Assembly (NCBI RefSeq): GCF_003337575.1
Contig: NZ_QPJM01000006.1
Coordinates: 186,001 to 250,000 of the forward strand
DNA from: Phyllobacterium bourgognense
GTDB lineage: Bacteria; Pseudomonadota; Alphaproteobacteria; Rhizobiales; Rhizobiaceae
Reading direction: 5' to 3'
DNA: 64,000 nucleotides
A program made the position numbers and the translations under genes. The notes under the pieces are model-generated. The model searched no databases. It was not told the DNA's origin and saw only the letters and a list, made by a program, of their open reading frames with translations. This document shows, one piece after another, positions 7,941 to 17,677 of the stretch; position 1 is the first letter of the stretch, and the number at the start of each line of letters is the position of its first letter.

Positions 7941-10900
7941 ATGACCGCACCATTACCATCTACCAATGATTTTTCCGCACCTTATGCCGTCGATGACCAG
8001 GCGTTGGTTGCCTCGTTGCTTAAGTCCATAACGTTGCCGGAAGATGTCAACCGTCGCATCGATGCTCGAGCCAGCAAATATATCACGACGATCCGCAAGG
8101 AAGCGAGCGGTATCGGTGGGGTCGAGGATTTCCTGAGGGAGTATGGTCTGTCGACCCGCGAGGGTCTGGCGCTGATGGTGCTGGCGGAAGCCTTGCTGCG
8201 CGTGCCGGATGCGGCAACGCAGGACAAGCTGATCGAGGATAAACTGAAGCAAGGTCATTGGTCAGAACACGAGCCGAGCGGCGATACATGGTTCGTGTCG
8301 GCATCGGCTTGGGCGCTTGGTCTCTCAGCGAAGGTCATCAAGCCGGGCGAAACTCCGGAGGGCGTGCTTTCCTCGCTGGTCAAGCGGATTGGCCTGCCGA
8401 CAGTTCGGACCGCCACCAAGCAGGCCATGCGCTATCTCGGACACCATTTTGTCTTGGGCGAAACGATCAAGGACGCGCTGAAACGCGCCAGCACCAATGA
8501 GGCCAAGGGTTATCGCCATTCCTTCGACATGCTGGGCGAGGGAGCTCGTACGCGTAAGGATGCGCAGGGCTATTTCAAATCCTATGCGGATGCCATCGAT
8601 GCGATCGGCCGCGCCACCGGCAATAAGAAGCTCCCGGATCGCATGGGGATTTCGGTCAAGCTCTCGGCGCTGCATCCGCGATATCTGGCGACACATCATG
8701 ATCAGGTCATGGCCGAACTGGTGCCCGACCTTCTGGCTCTTGCGCAAAAGGCGAAGTCTTACGATCTTAATTTCACCGTCGACGCTGAAGAGGCTGACAG
8801 GCTTGAACTATCACTCGATGTGATCGACCGGGTATTTGCGGATCCATCGCTGGATGGCTGGGACGGATTCGGCCTCGCCATTCAGGCTTACCAGAAGCGG
8901 GCGCTCGATGTGATCGATCACATCGACAGGCTCGCAGCGCGGCACAACCGCAAGATGATGGTGCGCCTCGTCAAAGGCGCTTATTGGGACACCGAGGTTA
9001 AGCGGGCGCAGGAACGCGGCCTCGCCGACTATCCGGTGTTTACGCGCAAACCAGCGACCGATGCGTCCTATCTCGCATGTGCCAAGCGCATGCTCGATGC
9101 ACGACCGCGTATCTTCCCGCAATTTGCTACGCACAATGCGTTGACTGTGGCCATGATTCTGGAAATGGCAGGCGCCGACAAGAGTGGCTTCGAATTCCAG
9201 CGCCTGCACGGCATGGGCGAGAGTCTTTACAAGCAGATCACGGAGAAGAACGACAAGATCGCCTGCCGGATATATGCGCCCGTGGGCGGCTATCGCGATC
9301 TTCTCGCCTATCTTGTGCGCCGTCTTCTTGAAAACGGTGCAAACTCGTCGTTTGTCTCCGTGGTTGGCGACAACAATATACCGATTTCGGAGTTGTTGAT
9401 AAGGCCGGCCGAGAAACTGAACGATGGCAAGGGCTATCGCCATCCGAATATCCCGTTGCCGCTAAAGCTCTATGGCAAACGCACCAATTCAGCTGGTGTA
9501 GAGCTTGGCGATCGCAAGGAACTAGCAGCTCTGATGTCTGGAATTGCCAAGGCATCGACGACTGTCAAAGCGGTCCCGTTGATCGAAGGTGTGAAGCCGT
9601 CCGGCAAGACGCAGGAAGTCGTCTCTCCGGTGAATGGTTCGGCGGTTGGTACCGTGGTTTTTGCTACCGCTGAAGAGGCGGCCAAAGCCGTCAGTGTTGC
9701 GCGCAAGGGTTTCTCATCCTGGTCGCGTGTCCCGGTGGAAACGCGGGCCAAGGCGCTGGAGAAGGCGGGAGACCTCCTGGAAGCCAATCGTGACAGCCTT
9801 CTCGATCTTCTTTCGCGTGAAGCAGGCAAGACGATCGATGACGGCATCGCCGAAATCCGCGAAGCAGTGGATTTCTGCCGCTACTACGCCGCCGAAGCCC
9901 GCAGACAGTTTGGCGTGGACAAAGTCATGCCGGGGCCTACCGGCGAGGACAACAAGTTGCGGCATCGCGGCCGCGGCGCGTTCGTCTGCATCAGCCCATG
10001 GAATTTCCCGTTGGCGATTTTCCTGGGTCAGGTAACGGCAGCACTCGCCGCCGGCAATACTGTCTTGGCCAAGTCGGCAGAACAGACGCCACTTATTGCC
10101 TACGAGGCAATTCGCGCCCTGCATGAGGCAGGTGTTCCGAAAGATGCAGTGCTCTATGTGCCAGGTGATGGTTCCGTTGGGGCGGCGCTGACCTCACATC
10201 CGGAAATCGCCGGTGTCGCCTTTACCGGCTCGACGGACACGGCTTGGGCGATCAACCGCACGCTGGCAGCGAAGAAGGGACCGATTGTTCCGCTGATCGC
10301 CGAGACAGGAGGCCTCAACGCGATGATCGTCGATGCGACAGCCCTTTCCGAACAGGTCGCCGATGACGTTGTCATGTCGGCCTTCCGATCGGCAGGCCAG
10401 CGTTGCTCTGCTCTGCGCATCCTCTATCTGCAGGAAGACATTGCCGACAACATGCTTGAAATGATTGAGGGTGCCGCAAAGGAACTCACCTTGGGAGATC
10501 CTTCTTTGCCTTCGACGGACGTCGGCCCGATCATCGATCAGGCACAGCGCGATATGCTGACAGATCATATCGCGGCGATGCGGAAATCACAAAAAGTGCG
10601 CTTTGCAGGTGAGGCGCCGAAAGATGGCCTGTTTTTCGCGCCGCATATCGTGGAGCTCAACCGGCCGGAAGCGCTGGAGCGCGAGGTATTTGGCCCGGTC
10701 TTGCATGTTGTTCGCTGGAAGGCCAAGGACCTCGACAAGGTGCTCGACCAGATTGCGTCGACAGGCTACGGCCTGACGTTCGGTTTGCACACCCGCATCG
10801 AAGCGACAGTAACCAAGATCATCGACCGGCTCGATATTGGTAATGTCTACGTCAACCGCAATACGATTGGCGCTGTTGTGGGTACGCAGCCTTTCGGTGG

Positions 10901-11033
10901 TTCCGGTCTTTCCGGCACCGGACCAAAGGCGGGCGGGCCGGCCTATCTGGCACGATTTGCACTTGAGCAGGTTGTTTCCGTGAACACGGCGGCCGCTGGT
11001 GGCAATGCAAGTCTTATTGCCATGGGCGAATAG
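7941..11033 (+). CDS. putA: Bifunctional proline dehydrogenase / L-glutamate-5-semialdehyde dehydrogenase
   Basis: PutA oxidises proline to glutamate in two steps: an FAD-linked proline dehydrogenase passes electrons to quinone, then an NAD-linked aldehyde dehydrogenase acts. The 1030-residue protein has the PRODH barrel at about 170-480 (KGAYWDTEVKRAQERGL; YAPVGGYRDLLAYLVRRLLEN) and the aldehyde dehydrogenase at about 545-1000. The catalytic Glu lies in IAETGGLNA (about 787) and the catalytic Cys in SAGQRCSALR (about 820). There is no N-terminal ribbon-helix-helix domain, so unlike enterobacterial PutA it is not a repressor; this fits control by the divergent Lrp-type regulator. A GGGGA ribosome binding site precedes the ATG. 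A hairpin follows the stop. Confidence 0.97.
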   Translation: MTAPLPSTNDFSAPYAVDDQALVASLLKSITLPEDVNRRIDARASKYITTIRKEASGIGGVEDFLREYGLSTREGLALMVLAEALLRVPDAATQDKLIEDKLKQGHWSEHEPSGDTWFVSASAWALGLSAKVIKPGETPEGVLSSLVKRIGLPTVRTATKQAMRYLGHHFVLGETIKDALKRASTNEAKGYRHSFDMLGEGARTRKDAQGYFKSYADAIDAIGRATGNKKLPDRMGISVKLSALHPRYLATHHDQVMAELVPDLLALAQKAKSYDLNFTVDAEEADRLELSLDVIDRVFADPSLDGWDGFGLAIQAYQKRALDVIDHIDRLAARHNRKMMVRLVKGAYWDTEVKRAQERGLADYPVFTRKPATDASYLACAKRMLDARPRIFPQFATHNALTVAMILEMAGADKSGFEFQRLHGMGESLYKQITEKNDKIACRIYAPVGGYRDLLAYLVRRLLENGANSSFVSVVGDNNIPISELLIRPAEKLNDGKGYRHPNIPLPLKLYGKRTNSAGVELGDRKELAALMSGIAKASTTVKAVPLIEGVKPSGKTQEVVSPVNGSAVGTVVFATAEEAAKAVSVARKGFSSWSRVPVETRAKALEKAGDLLEANRDSLLDLLSREAGKTIDDGIAEIREAVDFCRYYAAEARRQFGVDKVMPGPTGEDNKLRHRGRGAFVCISPWNFPLAIFLGQVTAALAAGNTVLAKSAEQTPLIAYEAIRALHEAGVPKDAVLYVPGDGSVGAALTSHPEIAGVAFTGSTDTAWAINRTLAAKKGPIVPLIAETGGLNAMIVDATALSEQVADDVVMSAFRSAGQRCSALRILYLQEDIADNMLEMIEGAAKELTLGDPSLPSTDVGPIIDQAQRDMLTDHIAAMRKSQKVRFAGEAPKDGLFFAPHIVELNRPEALEREVFGPVLHVVRWKAKDLDKVLDQIASTGYGLTFGLHTRIEATVTKIIDRLDIGNVYVNRNTIGAVVGTQPFGGSGLSGTGPKAGGPAYLARFALEQVVSVNTAAAGGNASLIAMGE

Positions 11034-11054
11034 AGACTCTTAGCCTCAGCAACT

Positions 11055-11080
11055 GGGGATAGTCCCTTCTGGCTATCCCC
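11055..11080 (+). terminator. Hairpin terminator after putA
   Basis: GGGGATAG (11055-11062) pairs perfectly with CTATCCCC (11073-11080) across a 10-nt loop. The downstream run is only weakly T-rich (ATTTCGTTT). It starts 21 nt after the putA stop. Confidence 0.5.
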
Positions 11081-11132
11081 ATTTCGTTTACACGATGCTA
11101 TTTGACGTTCTTGAAGCATTGAGGAGACGTCG

Positions 11133-12812
11133 ATGGCTATCGTCAAATCCGATATTGAGATTGCGCGCTCCGCGGTGAAAAAGCCGGTGCTGGAGATCGG
11201 AGCGAAGATCGGTATTCCGCCGGAGCATCTTGCTCCCTATGGCCATGACAAGGCCAAACTTTCGGCAGAGTTCATCCAATCCAAGCGGGGTGCCAAGGAT
11301 GGCAAGCTCATTCTTGTGACTGCGGTCAGCCCGACGCCGGCCGGCGAGGGCAAGACGACGACGACAGTCGGTCTTGGCGACGGGCTCAATCGGATCGGGA
11401 AAAAGGCTATCGTCTGCATTCGTGAAGCATCACTCGGTCCCTGTTTCGGCACCAAAGGCGGTGCTGCGGGTGGCGGCTATGCGCAGGTCATCCCGATGGA
11501 GGACATCAACCTGCACTTTACCGGTGATTTTCACGCCATTACTTCCGCGCACAATCTGCTGGCGGCGATGATCGACAACCATGTGTATTGGGGGAACGAG
11601 CTGAATCTTGACACCCGCCGTATCACTTGGCGGCGCGTCATGGACATGAACGACCGGGCTTTGCGCGATATTGCCTCCTCGCTTGGCGGCGTGGCTAACG
11701 GCTTTCCACGGGAATCGGGCTTCGATATCACGGTTGCTTCGGAAGTGATGGCGATCCTTTGCCTTGCCAATGATCTGGAGGATCTGGAACAGCGGCTCGG
11801 CGAAATCATCATCGGCTACCGCTTCAACAAGACCCCTGTTTATGCCCGCGATCTGAAGGCCGACAAGGCGATGGCCGTGCTTCTCAAGGATGCGATGCAG
11901 CCCAATCTGGTGCAGACTCTGGAGAACAATCCAGCTTTCGTGCATGGCGGCCCGTTTGCAAATATTGCGCATGGCTGCAATTCGGTCGTCGCGACGACGA
12001 CTGCGTTGAAACTTGCAGACTATGTGGTCACCGAGGCAGGTTTTGGCGCCGATCTCGGCGCAGAGAAATTCTTCGACATCAAATGCCGAAAGGCTGGTTT
12101 GAAACCGGCAGCGGCAGTGATTGTCGCGACCGTGCGCGCCATGAAAATGCATGGCGGTGTGGCGAAAGAGGATCTGGGTCAAGAGAATGTTGCTGCCGTC
12201 AAATCTGGCTGCGCGAATCTCGGACGCCATATGGAGAACGTCCGCCAGTTTGGTGTGCCTGTGGTGGTTGCGATCAATCATTTTACTGCAGATACGGATG
12301 CGGAGATTGCAGCCGTAAAGGCTTTTGTCGCGGCGCACGGCGCAGAGGCGGTTCTATGCAGGCATTGGGCCCAAGGCTCTGCCGGGATCGAAGAACTTGC
12401 AAACAGGGTCGTTGCATTGGCGGAAAGTGGCTCAGCGCAGTTTTCGCCACTCTACGAGGACGAACTATCTCTGTTCGACAAGATCGAAACCATCGTCAAG
12501 CGCATCTACCGCGGCGCAGAAGCGGATGCGGATACGAGCGTGCGCGAACAATTGCTGCAGTGGGAAGAGGCTGGATACGGCCATCTACCGGTTTGCATGG
12601 CAAAGACCCAATATTCATTCTCGACGAACCCGCATCTGCGCGGGGCGCCGGTAAACCATGTCGTGCACGTACGGGAAGTTCGTCTTTCTGCCGGAGCCGG
12701 CTTTGTTGTGGCCATCTGCGGGGAAATCATGACGATGCCGGGCTTGCCGAAGTCTCCCTCGGCCGAACGGATTCATCTGAATGGTGATGGCTTGATCGAA
12801 GGGCTTTTTTAG
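11133..12812 (+). CDS. fhs: Formate--tetrahydrofolate ligase
   Basis: This enzyme makes 10-formyl-tetrahydrofolate from formate, tetrahydrofolate and ATP in one-carbon metabolism. At 559 residues it has the family's usual length. The ATP-binding loop ([10 protein letters not shown]) lies at about residues 68-77, followed by the conserved [20 protein letters not shown] segment. GGAG precedes the ATG by 8 nt. It stands as a single gene between putA and the trp leader. No folD or formate dehydrogenase gene is near, so it probably serves general C1 supply. Confidence 0.97.
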   Translation: MAIVKSDIEIARSAVKKPVLEIGAKIGIPPEHLAPYGHDKAKLSAEFIQSKRGAKDGKLILVTAVSPTPAGEGKTTTTVGLGDGLNRIGKKAIVCIREASLGPCFGTKGGAAGGGYAQVIPMEDINLHFTGDFHAITSAHNLLAAMIDNHVYWGNELNLDTRRITWRRVMDMNDRALRDIASSLGGVANGFPRESGFDITVASEVMAILCLANDLEDLEQRLGEIIIGYRFNKTPVYARDLKADKAMAVLLKDAMQPNLVQTLENNPAFVHGGPFANIAHGCNSVVATTTALKLADYVVTEAGFGADLGAEKFFDIKCRKAGLKPAAAVIVATVRAMKMHGGVAKEDLGQENVAAVKSGCANLGRHMENVRQFGVPVVVAINHFTADTDAEIAAVKAFVAAHGAEAVLCRHWAQGSAGIEELANRVVALAESGSAQFSPLYEDELSLFDKIETIVKRIYRGAEADADTSVREQLLQWEEAGYGHLPVCMAKTQYSFSTNPHLRGAPVNHVVHVREVRLSAGAGFVVAICGEIMTMPGLPKSPSAERIHLNGDGLIEGLF

Positions 12813-12840
12813 ACGTTTGTACAAGCCCTGATTTTTGCTG

Positions 12841-12869
12841 TTGCAAGCGGCGTCGCATGCCGCTAACAA
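12841..12869 (+). promoter_or_regulatory. Predicted promoter of trpL-trpE(G)
   Basis: TTGCAA (12841-12846) and TAACAA (12864-12869) are spaced by 17 bp. The -10 ends 7 nt before the trpL ATG, which places the transcription start at or next to the A of ATG. The transcript is therefore predicted to be leaderless for trpL, as reported for the homologous Sinorhizobium meliloti locus. Confidence 0.6.
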
Positions 12870-12876
12870 TCACCGC

Positions 12877-12924
12877 ATGAACACGCGCATTCTTTCAAAT
12901 GGCTGGTGGTGGGCTCGCTTTTAG
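12877..12924 (+). CDS. trpL: trp leader peptide (15 aa, three consecutive Trp)
   Basis: The ATG at 12877 opens a 15-codon frame, MNTRILSNGWWWARF, ending in TAG at 12922-12924. Three consecutive tryptophan codons ahead of trpE(G), a short distance before an attenuator hairpin, are the hallmark of the rhizobial trpL leader. Ribosome stalling at the Trp codons when charged tRNA-Trp is scarce should favour the antiterminator. No ribosome binding site exists upstream, consistent with leaderless translation. In S. meliloti the corresponding peptide (WWWAR motif) and the terminated RNA also act in trans; whether this one does is inference. Confidence 0.85.
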   Translation: MNTRILSNGWWWARF

Positions 12925-13000
12925 CGGCCACTAAAGCCTTTTGCATGTTTGTGAAAAGGGAACAGGGCCGCGACGGGTTTTCCGGGCGGCCTTTTTGTTT
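12924..13000 (+). terminator. trp attenuator with mutually exclusive stems
   Basis: The terminator stem pairs GGCCGC (12966-12971) with GCGGCC (12986-12991), followed by TTTTTGTTT. The same GGCCGC can instead pair with GCGGCC at 12924-12929, directly after the leader stop, as antiterminator. The latter can itself be sequestered by pairing with the Trp-codon region (TGG…CGC with GCG…CCA around 12909-12930). This is a complete 1:2, 2:3, 3:4 attenuation set. Confidence 0.8.
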
Positions 13001-13041
13001 GACCCCCGAAGCCCGCAACGCCAGATGCAACAAGGGAATTC

Positions 13042-15228
13042 ATGATGCACAGAATTGAAGGCGACGTGGAAATATTCGATACCAAAGGCGGCGTCACGAT
13101 CACGCGGTCCCGCATAGCAACCGCCTATGCCAGCGCTATCGACAGCTATGTCGATGCTCTCGACGAGCGGCGCGGCGCCGTCTTCTCGTCGAATTATGAA
13201 TACCCGGGCCGCTATACGCGCTGGGATACGGCGATCGTCGATCCGCCGGTCGTCATAACCTCCAACGGCCGCCATATGATCGTTGAAGCGTTAAACAAGC
13301 GCGGCGAAGTTCTTTTGGCTCCAATCAAGCAAGCCATCGAGACTCTTGATGAAGTGTCCATCACTGCGGCAAGTGCGACCAGGCTTGAACTCGAGATTGC
13401 GCTGCCCAGCCGCCAATTCACCGAAGAAGAGCGTTCACGCATACCTTCCGTGTTCACAGTGCTGCGCGGCATTGTGGGCTTGTTTTTCACCGAAGACGAT
13501 GCGAATCTCGGACTGTATGGCGCGTTCGGTTACGATCTGGCGTTCCAGTTCGATACAGTCCAGTACAAGTTGAAACGTCCGGATGACCAGCGTGATATCG
13601 TCCTGTATCTGCCGGATGAGATCCTCGTGGTCGACCACCATGCCGCCAAGGCTTGGCTCGACCGCTATGATTATGCGTTTGCTGGCGCTTCAACCGAGGG
13701 TCTCCCGCGGGATACGGCGGCAAAGCCATTCAAGCCGACAGACAAGATACCCGGACGCGGCGATTACAATCCAGGCGAATATGCTGAACTGGTCAAGAAG
13801 GCCAAGGAAAGCTTCATGCGTGGCGATCTCTTCGAAGTCGTCCCGGGCCAGACTTTCTACGAGCGCTGCGAAACCAAACCGTCAGTCATCTCGCGCCGTC
13901 TGAAAGCCATCAACCCATCGCCCTATTCGTTCTATATCAATCTTGGCGACAACGAATATCTGGTCGGTGCTTCGCCGGAAATGTTCGTGCGCGTGGTTGG
14001 CCGGCGTATCGAGACTTGCCCGATTTCAGGAACGATCAAGCGCGGCGAAGACGCGATCGCCGACAGCGAGCAGATCATAAAGCTGCTGAACTCAAAGAAA
14101 GATGAGTCCGAGCTCACGATGTGCTCGGACGTAGATCGCAATGACAAGAGCCGTGTGTGTGAGCCGGGATCGGTCCGCGTCATCGGGCGCCGCCAGATCG
14201 AAATGTATTCGCGGCTCATCCATACCGTCGATCATATCGAGGGCCGTTTACGTGAGGATATGGACGCATTTGACGGATTCCTGTCGCACGCCTGGGCTGT
14301 GACCGTAACCGGCGCGCCAAAACTCTGGGCTATGCGTTTCATCGAAGAAAACGAGCGTAGCCCGCGCGCCTGGTATGGTGGTGCCATCGGCATGGTCAAT
14401 TTCAACGGCGATATGAACACGGGCCTGACTTTGCGCACGATTCGCATCAAGGACGGCATCGCGCAGGTTCGTGCGGGCGCCACCTTGCTCTATGATTCAG
14501 TTCCGGAGGAGGAGGAGGCCGAGACCGAACTCAAAGCTTCGGCGATGATTGCGGCGGTGCGGGACGCGCACAAGAGCAATGTCCTGCCCGAGGAACGTGC
14601 CGTCGCGCGAGTAGGAGAGGGGTTGTCGATTCTTCTCGTCGATCATGAGGATTCTTTCGTCCACACCTTGGCGAATTATTTTCGACAGACCGGTGCAAGC
14701 GTGACAACCGTACGCACACCGGTTGCAGAGGAGATATTTGACAGGATAAAGCCGGATCTGGTGGTTCTGTCACCTGGACCCGGGACGCCGGAAGATTTTG
14801 ATTGCAAGGCTACGATCAAGAAAGCCCGCAAGCGTGAACTTCCTATCTTCGGCGTTTGCCTCGGTTTGCAGGCGCTTGCCGAGGCCTATGGTGGATCGCT
14901 GCGACAGCTGCATGTTCCAATGCACGGCAAACCCTCGCGCATCCGGATTACCAAGCAAGGCAAGATTTTCTCGGGCCTGCCCAAGGAAGTCACGGTGGGC
15001 CGCTACCACTCGATCTTCGCCGATCCAGTCCGCCTGCCGGACGAGTTCATTGTTACTGCTGAAACAGAGGACGGCGTCATCATGGCGTTCGAGCACAAAA
15101 GCGAGCCGATCGCGGCGGTGCAATTTCATCCGGAATCGATCATGACACTCGGTCATAACGCTGGTATGCGGATGATCGAGAATGTCGTGGCGCACCTGCC
15201 GCGTCGGGCAAAGATACGAGCAGCATGA
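13042..15228 (+). CDS. trpE: Fused anthranilate synthase TrpE(G)
   Basis: It converts chorismate and glutamine to anthranilate, the first committed step of tryptophan synthesis. The 728 residues fuse component I (about 1-510) to the glutamine amidotransferase component II (about 530-728). Component I motifs include [13 protein letters not shown] and [19 protein letters not shown]. In component II the nucleophilic Cys is in [15 protein letters not shown] (about 605) and the His/Glu pair in QFHPES (about 695). Fusion of TrpE and TrpG in one chain is typical of rhizobia and their relatives. Control is by the upstream trpL attenuator. The downstream transporter gene overlaps it by 4 nt (ATGA). 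Confidence 0.96.
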   Translation: MMHRIEGDVEIFDTKGGVTITRSRIATAYASAIDSYVDALDERRGAVFSSNYEYPGRYTRWDTAIVDPPVVITSNGRHMIVEALNKRGEVLLAPIKQAIETLDEVSITAASATRLELEIALPSRQFTEEERSRIPSVFTVLRGIVGLFFTEDDANLGLYGAFGYDLAFQFDTVQYKLKRPDDQRDIVLYLPDEILVVDHHAAKAWLDRYDYAFAGASTEGLPRDTAAKPFKPTDKIPGRGDYNPGEYAELVKKAKESFMRGDLFEVVPGQTFYERCETKPSVISRRLKAINPSPYSFYINLGDNEYLVGASPEMFVRVVGRRIETCPISGTIKRGEDAIADSEQIIKLLNSKKDESELTMCSDVDRNDKSRVCEPGSVRVIGRRQIEMYSRLIHTVDHIEGRLREDMDAFDGFLSHAWAVTVTGAPKLWAMRFIEENERSPRAWYGGAIGMVNFNGDMNTGLTLRTIRIKDGIAQVRAGATLLYDSVPEEEEAETELKASAMIAAVRDAHKSNVLPEERAVARVGEGLSILLVDHEDSFVHTLANYFRQTGASVTTVRTPVAEEIFDRIKPDLVVLSPGPGTPEDFDCKATIKKARKRELPIFGVCLGLQALAEAYGGSLRQLHVPMHGKPSRIRITKQGKIFSGLPKEVTVGRYHSIFADPVRLPDEFIVTAETEDGVIMAFEHKSEPIAAVQFHPESIMTLGHNAGMRMIENVVAHLPRRAKIRAA

Positions 15229-16133
15229 CAGAAGACAGCACAGTTCAGCGCATTGCGTTCTGGTCGATTTTCTTCGGGACCACCGTGCTGGCGCTGAAAT
15301 ACGCTGCCTATTATGTGACCGGTTCTGTCGCACTTTATTCGGACGCGCTGGAATCGATCGTCAATGTGGTGGCTGCGATCGCCGCCTGGTGGGCGATCCG
15401 TGTTAGCTACAAGCCCGCCGACCAGAATCATCCCTTCGGACACCATAAGGCCGAGTATTTCTCGGCGGTGCTTGAGGGGGTACTGATTGTCGTCGCTGCC
15501 TTGCTGATCCTACGCGAGGTTTGGGTCGCTTGGGAGACGCCCCGGACGTTGGAGCAGCCATGGCTTGGTCTTGCGATCAACGGCGGTGCATCGATCATCA
15601 ACGCATTCTGGGCTTCTCTGCTTATCAACCGTGGGCGTAAACACAAATCCCCAGCATTGCAGGCGGACGGCAAGCACATCATGACCGATGTGGTGACCTC
15701 TGTTGGTGTATTTGCTGGTCTTGTGGGCGCTATACTTACGGGTTGGACGATCCTTGATCCGATACTCGCGGTGATCGTTGCGCTCAATATCCTTTGGCAG
15801 GGATGGAGCGTGATCGGAAATTCGGTGCAAGGCCTGATGGATGTCGGGGTCGCGACGGAAGAGACAATGCGCATCCGCGATGTCATTTCTTCCAATGCCG
15901 GCGGGGCGCTCGAGGTTCATGATCTGAAGACACGCATCGCCGGGCGGGTAACTTTTATTGAATTTCATCTGGTGGTTGAGGCGAACATGAGTGTTGGCGA
16001 TGCACACATCATTTGCGACCGCATCGAAAATGCTTTGATGGCAGAGATCCCGGACGCCAGTGTGGTCATCCATGTCGAACCCGAAGACGAGGCGAAATTG
16101 CCTATTGGGACGGCGGCGGTTCCTTTCGCCTGA
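15225..16133 (+). CDS. Cation diffusion facilitator family metal transporter
   Basis: An inner-membrane antiporter family (Zn, Fe, Co, Mn or Cd out, protons in). The 302-residue chain has about six hydrophobic segments within residues 1-205 and a cytoplasmic ferredoxin-like C-terminal domain ending in [10 protein letters not shown]. Family metal-site elements are visible: SDALES in helix 2, [13 protein letters not shown] after it, and HIMTDVVTS in helix 5. The start overlaps the trpE(G) stop by 4 nt, so it is probably cotranscribed and translationally coupled, although no metabolic link to tryptophan is obvious. Metal specificity cannot be judged by eye. Confidence 0.9.
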   Translation: MTEDSTVQRIAFWSIFFGTTVLALKYAAYYVTGSVALYSDALESIVNVVAAIAAWWAIRVSYKPADQNHPFGHHKAEYFSAVLEGVLIVVAALLILREVWVAWETPRTLEQPWLGLAINGGASIINAFWASLLINRGRKHKSPALQADGKHIMTDVVTSVGVFAGLVGAILTGWTILDPILAVIVALNILWQGWSVIGNSVQGLMDVGVATEETMRIRDVISSNAGGALEVHDLKTRIAGRVTFIEFHLVVEANMSVGDAHIICDRIENALMAEIPDASVVIHVEPEDEAKLPIGTAAVPFA

Positions 16134-16565
16134 GAGACTGACCGTAAATTCGCTATGGCGCGCTGCAAATGGTGCTTTTCTGTGCTCCGATGCTCACGTA
16201 CCCAAATGTACCCTGCGCTTCGGTGCTCGAAAAGCACCATTTTCGACACCCCATGACGAACTTTCGGTTCAGTCTCGGACGGTGGTTCGATGCAGTCCTG
16301 CAACATTTTGTAACGGATTATTTCAGTCGGTCATGATTTCGTTACAATTATGTTGACATAGAAGCGCTGCCGGGTGACATGTCTCCCAGCAATCCAATTC
16401 TCCGTATTTGATGCGACGCCGGGGGCGTACGTCTGGGGACCGTAAATTTTGGCGATACGCATCAGTTCCCTTTGAGGATCGAGCGGCCAAAGCGCATGGC
16501 AGCGCCGAGCGGATGACCGCGGCTGTTTACAATCTTAGTTAACCTTTAACTGCCAGGATTAACTT
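16134..16565. other. Intergenic region carrying a palindromic element
   Basis: 432 nt without a supported gene. It holds the long palindrome listed separately (16167-16242) and an AT-rich stretch (TTAGTTAACC) just upstream of the hydrolase gene that probably contains its promoter. Nothing else is recognisable. Confidence 0.5.
16167..16242. repeat. Long imperfect palindrome (intergenic repeat-like hairpin)
   Basis: AAATGGTGCTTTTC (16167-16180) is perfectly complementary to GAAAAGCACCATTT (16229-16242). The interior continues the symmetry: GTGCTCCGATGC on the left corresponds to GAGCACCGAAGC on the complementary side, with an apex near GTACCCAAATGTAC. The whole 76-nt element can form one long hairpin. 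It sits 33 nt after the transporter stop and resembles the palindromic intergenic elements found in many copies in Hyphomicrobiales genomes; that identity is from memory and only one copy is in this window. It may also act as a terminator or mRNA stabiliser. Confidence 0.6.
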
Positions 16566-17516
16566 ATGGGTAAACTTTATCTTTATGGACTACTAGCCGG
16601 GCTCTCGATGATTGTTGCCGCTTATCCGGCTAGCGCACGCAATACCGCAGATTGCGACAAGCTGCAGTCCGGTAAAGCGGAAGTATTGTTAAATACGATT
16701 GATCCACAGCCCGACGTCGATAAAAATGGCACCGGAGATGCCTGCCCGCAGAAGGGTCAGGCAAATTCGCAGACACCGGTAAAGGTAGTACCAATTAATC
16801 TCGGAGCTACAGGCAGTGGAACTATTGTGAAGAAAGCGACCAAGGGTGACATTCTCCCCCAGAGTGAAGGTGCGCTCCATGAGGATCTTACTTTCAAGTA
16901 CCGAATCTACCGTCCGGAAGTTCAGAGCGGAGATACGATGATTCTCCTGCATGGCTCGGGCCAGGATGAAACAAGCCTCGTTTCGTTTGCCTCCAAGATC
17001 GCGCCGAATGCTCTTCTGCTCGCCGTGCGGGGGCGTGTAGTGCAGGATGGTTCGAACCGCTGGTATCGCCGGCTAACACCCATCAGTTTCGACCAGCAGG
17101 GTATTCGATCCGAAGCAAAGGCTTTTGCTGAGTTTCTGAAGCAGGTCACGCGGGAATACAAATTCGATCCCAATCGCACGACGTTTCTCGGATATTCCAA
17201 CGGCGCCAATTTGGTCAATGCCGTGATGATGCTCTACCCGGATTTGGTGAAACAGGCAGTACTCTTACGTTCTATGCCGGTCCTGACGGGGACAATCGAG
17301 GCTAATCTTGCCAATGCCCGCGTGTTGACCGTTTCCGGCGCTTCGGATCAGCTCTATGCACCCTATGCGCCTGCGCTTGAGGACCTGCTTCGCTCGCACG
17401 GTGCTCGCGTGGAAGCACGTTCGATCAAGTCCGATCATGGATTGGGCAAGGACGATGTGAAAGTCGTCAGTGAATGGCTGGCTGGTGGTGCGACGGCTGA
17501 GCTAAAGAAGAACTAG
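16566..17516 (+). CDS. Secreted alpha/beta hydrolase (dienelactone hydrolase/carboxylesterase-like)
   Basis: A signal peptide (about 1-24, MGKLYLYGLLAGLSMIVAAYPASA) is followed by an unusual segment of about 75 residues containing a Cys-Asp cluster (NTADCDKLQSGK … DPQPDVDKNGTGDACPQ), then an alpha/beta hydrolase domain. The nucleophile elbow GYSNGAN lies at about 208-214, the oxyanion strand is LHGSGQDE, the acid Asp is in SGASDQLYAP and the catalytic His in KSDHGLGKDD. The protein probably acts in the periplasm as an esterase; the substrate is unknown. The Asp-rich DVDKNGTGDA stretch resembles a calcium-binding loop, which is only a suggestion. Confidence 0.85.
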   Translation: MGKLYLYGLLAGLSMIVAAYPASARNTADCDKLQSGKAEVLLNTIDPQPDVDKNGTGDACPQKGQANSQTPVKVVPINLGATGSGTIVKKATKGDILPQSEGALHEDLTFKYRIYRPEVQSGDTMILLHGSGQDETSLVSFASKIAPNALLLAVRGRVVQDGSNRWYRRLTPISFDQQGIRSEAKAFAEFLKQVTREYKFDPNRTTFLGYSNGANLVNAVMMLYPDLVKQAVLLRSMPVLTGTIEANLANARVLTVSGASDQLYAPYAPALEDLLRSHGARVEARSIKSDHGLGKDDVKVVSEWLAGGATAELKKN

Positions 17517-17524
17517 CATTCCTC

Positions 17525-17553
17525 TTGCATCCGGCCTGACAGTCGTTTAATTG
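17525..17553 (+). promoter_or_regulatory. Predicted promoter of the leu leader and leuA
   Basis: TTGCAT (17525-17530) and TAATTG (17548-17553) are spaced by 17 bp, and the -10 ends exactly 7 nt before the leader ATG at 17561. The geometry is the same as at trpL, which predicts that this leader too is transcribed without a 5' UTR. Confidence 0.5.
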
Positions 17554-17560
17554 TCTGGCT

Positions 17561-17677
17561 ATGAAAACGCGCCCGACTTCAAAGTCATTTGCTCAGTCCG
17601 CTCCCGCGGGCGTGACCATTCGCGCACTTCTCCTTCCGCTTCTTCTTAACCTTACTGGCGATCGCCGGGCTCGTTAA
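17561..17677 (+). CDS. Leucine-rich leader peptide upstream of leuA (38 aa)
   Basis: A 38-codon frame from ATG 17561 to TAA 17675-17677. Residues 23-31 read LLLPLLLNL, so seven of nine consecutive codons are Leu. The rest is basic and unremarkable. It ends 133 nt before leuA and is followed at once by an attenuator-like hairpin. This is the expected form of a leucine leader peptide that controls leuA by ribosome stalling. No ribosome binding site precedes it, in keeping with the promoter position. Attenuation of leuA in alphaproteobacteria has been proposed from comparative genomics; the assignment here is from sequence architecture. Confidence 0.75.
   Translation: MKTRPTSKSFAQSAPAGVTIRALLLPLLLNLTGDRRAR

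Noticed and set aside
11430-12338. A 302-codon minus-strand frame inside fhs
   Set aside because: It is a shadow of the strongly conserved fhs coding sequence; the product is rich in His/Arg with no recognisable motif.
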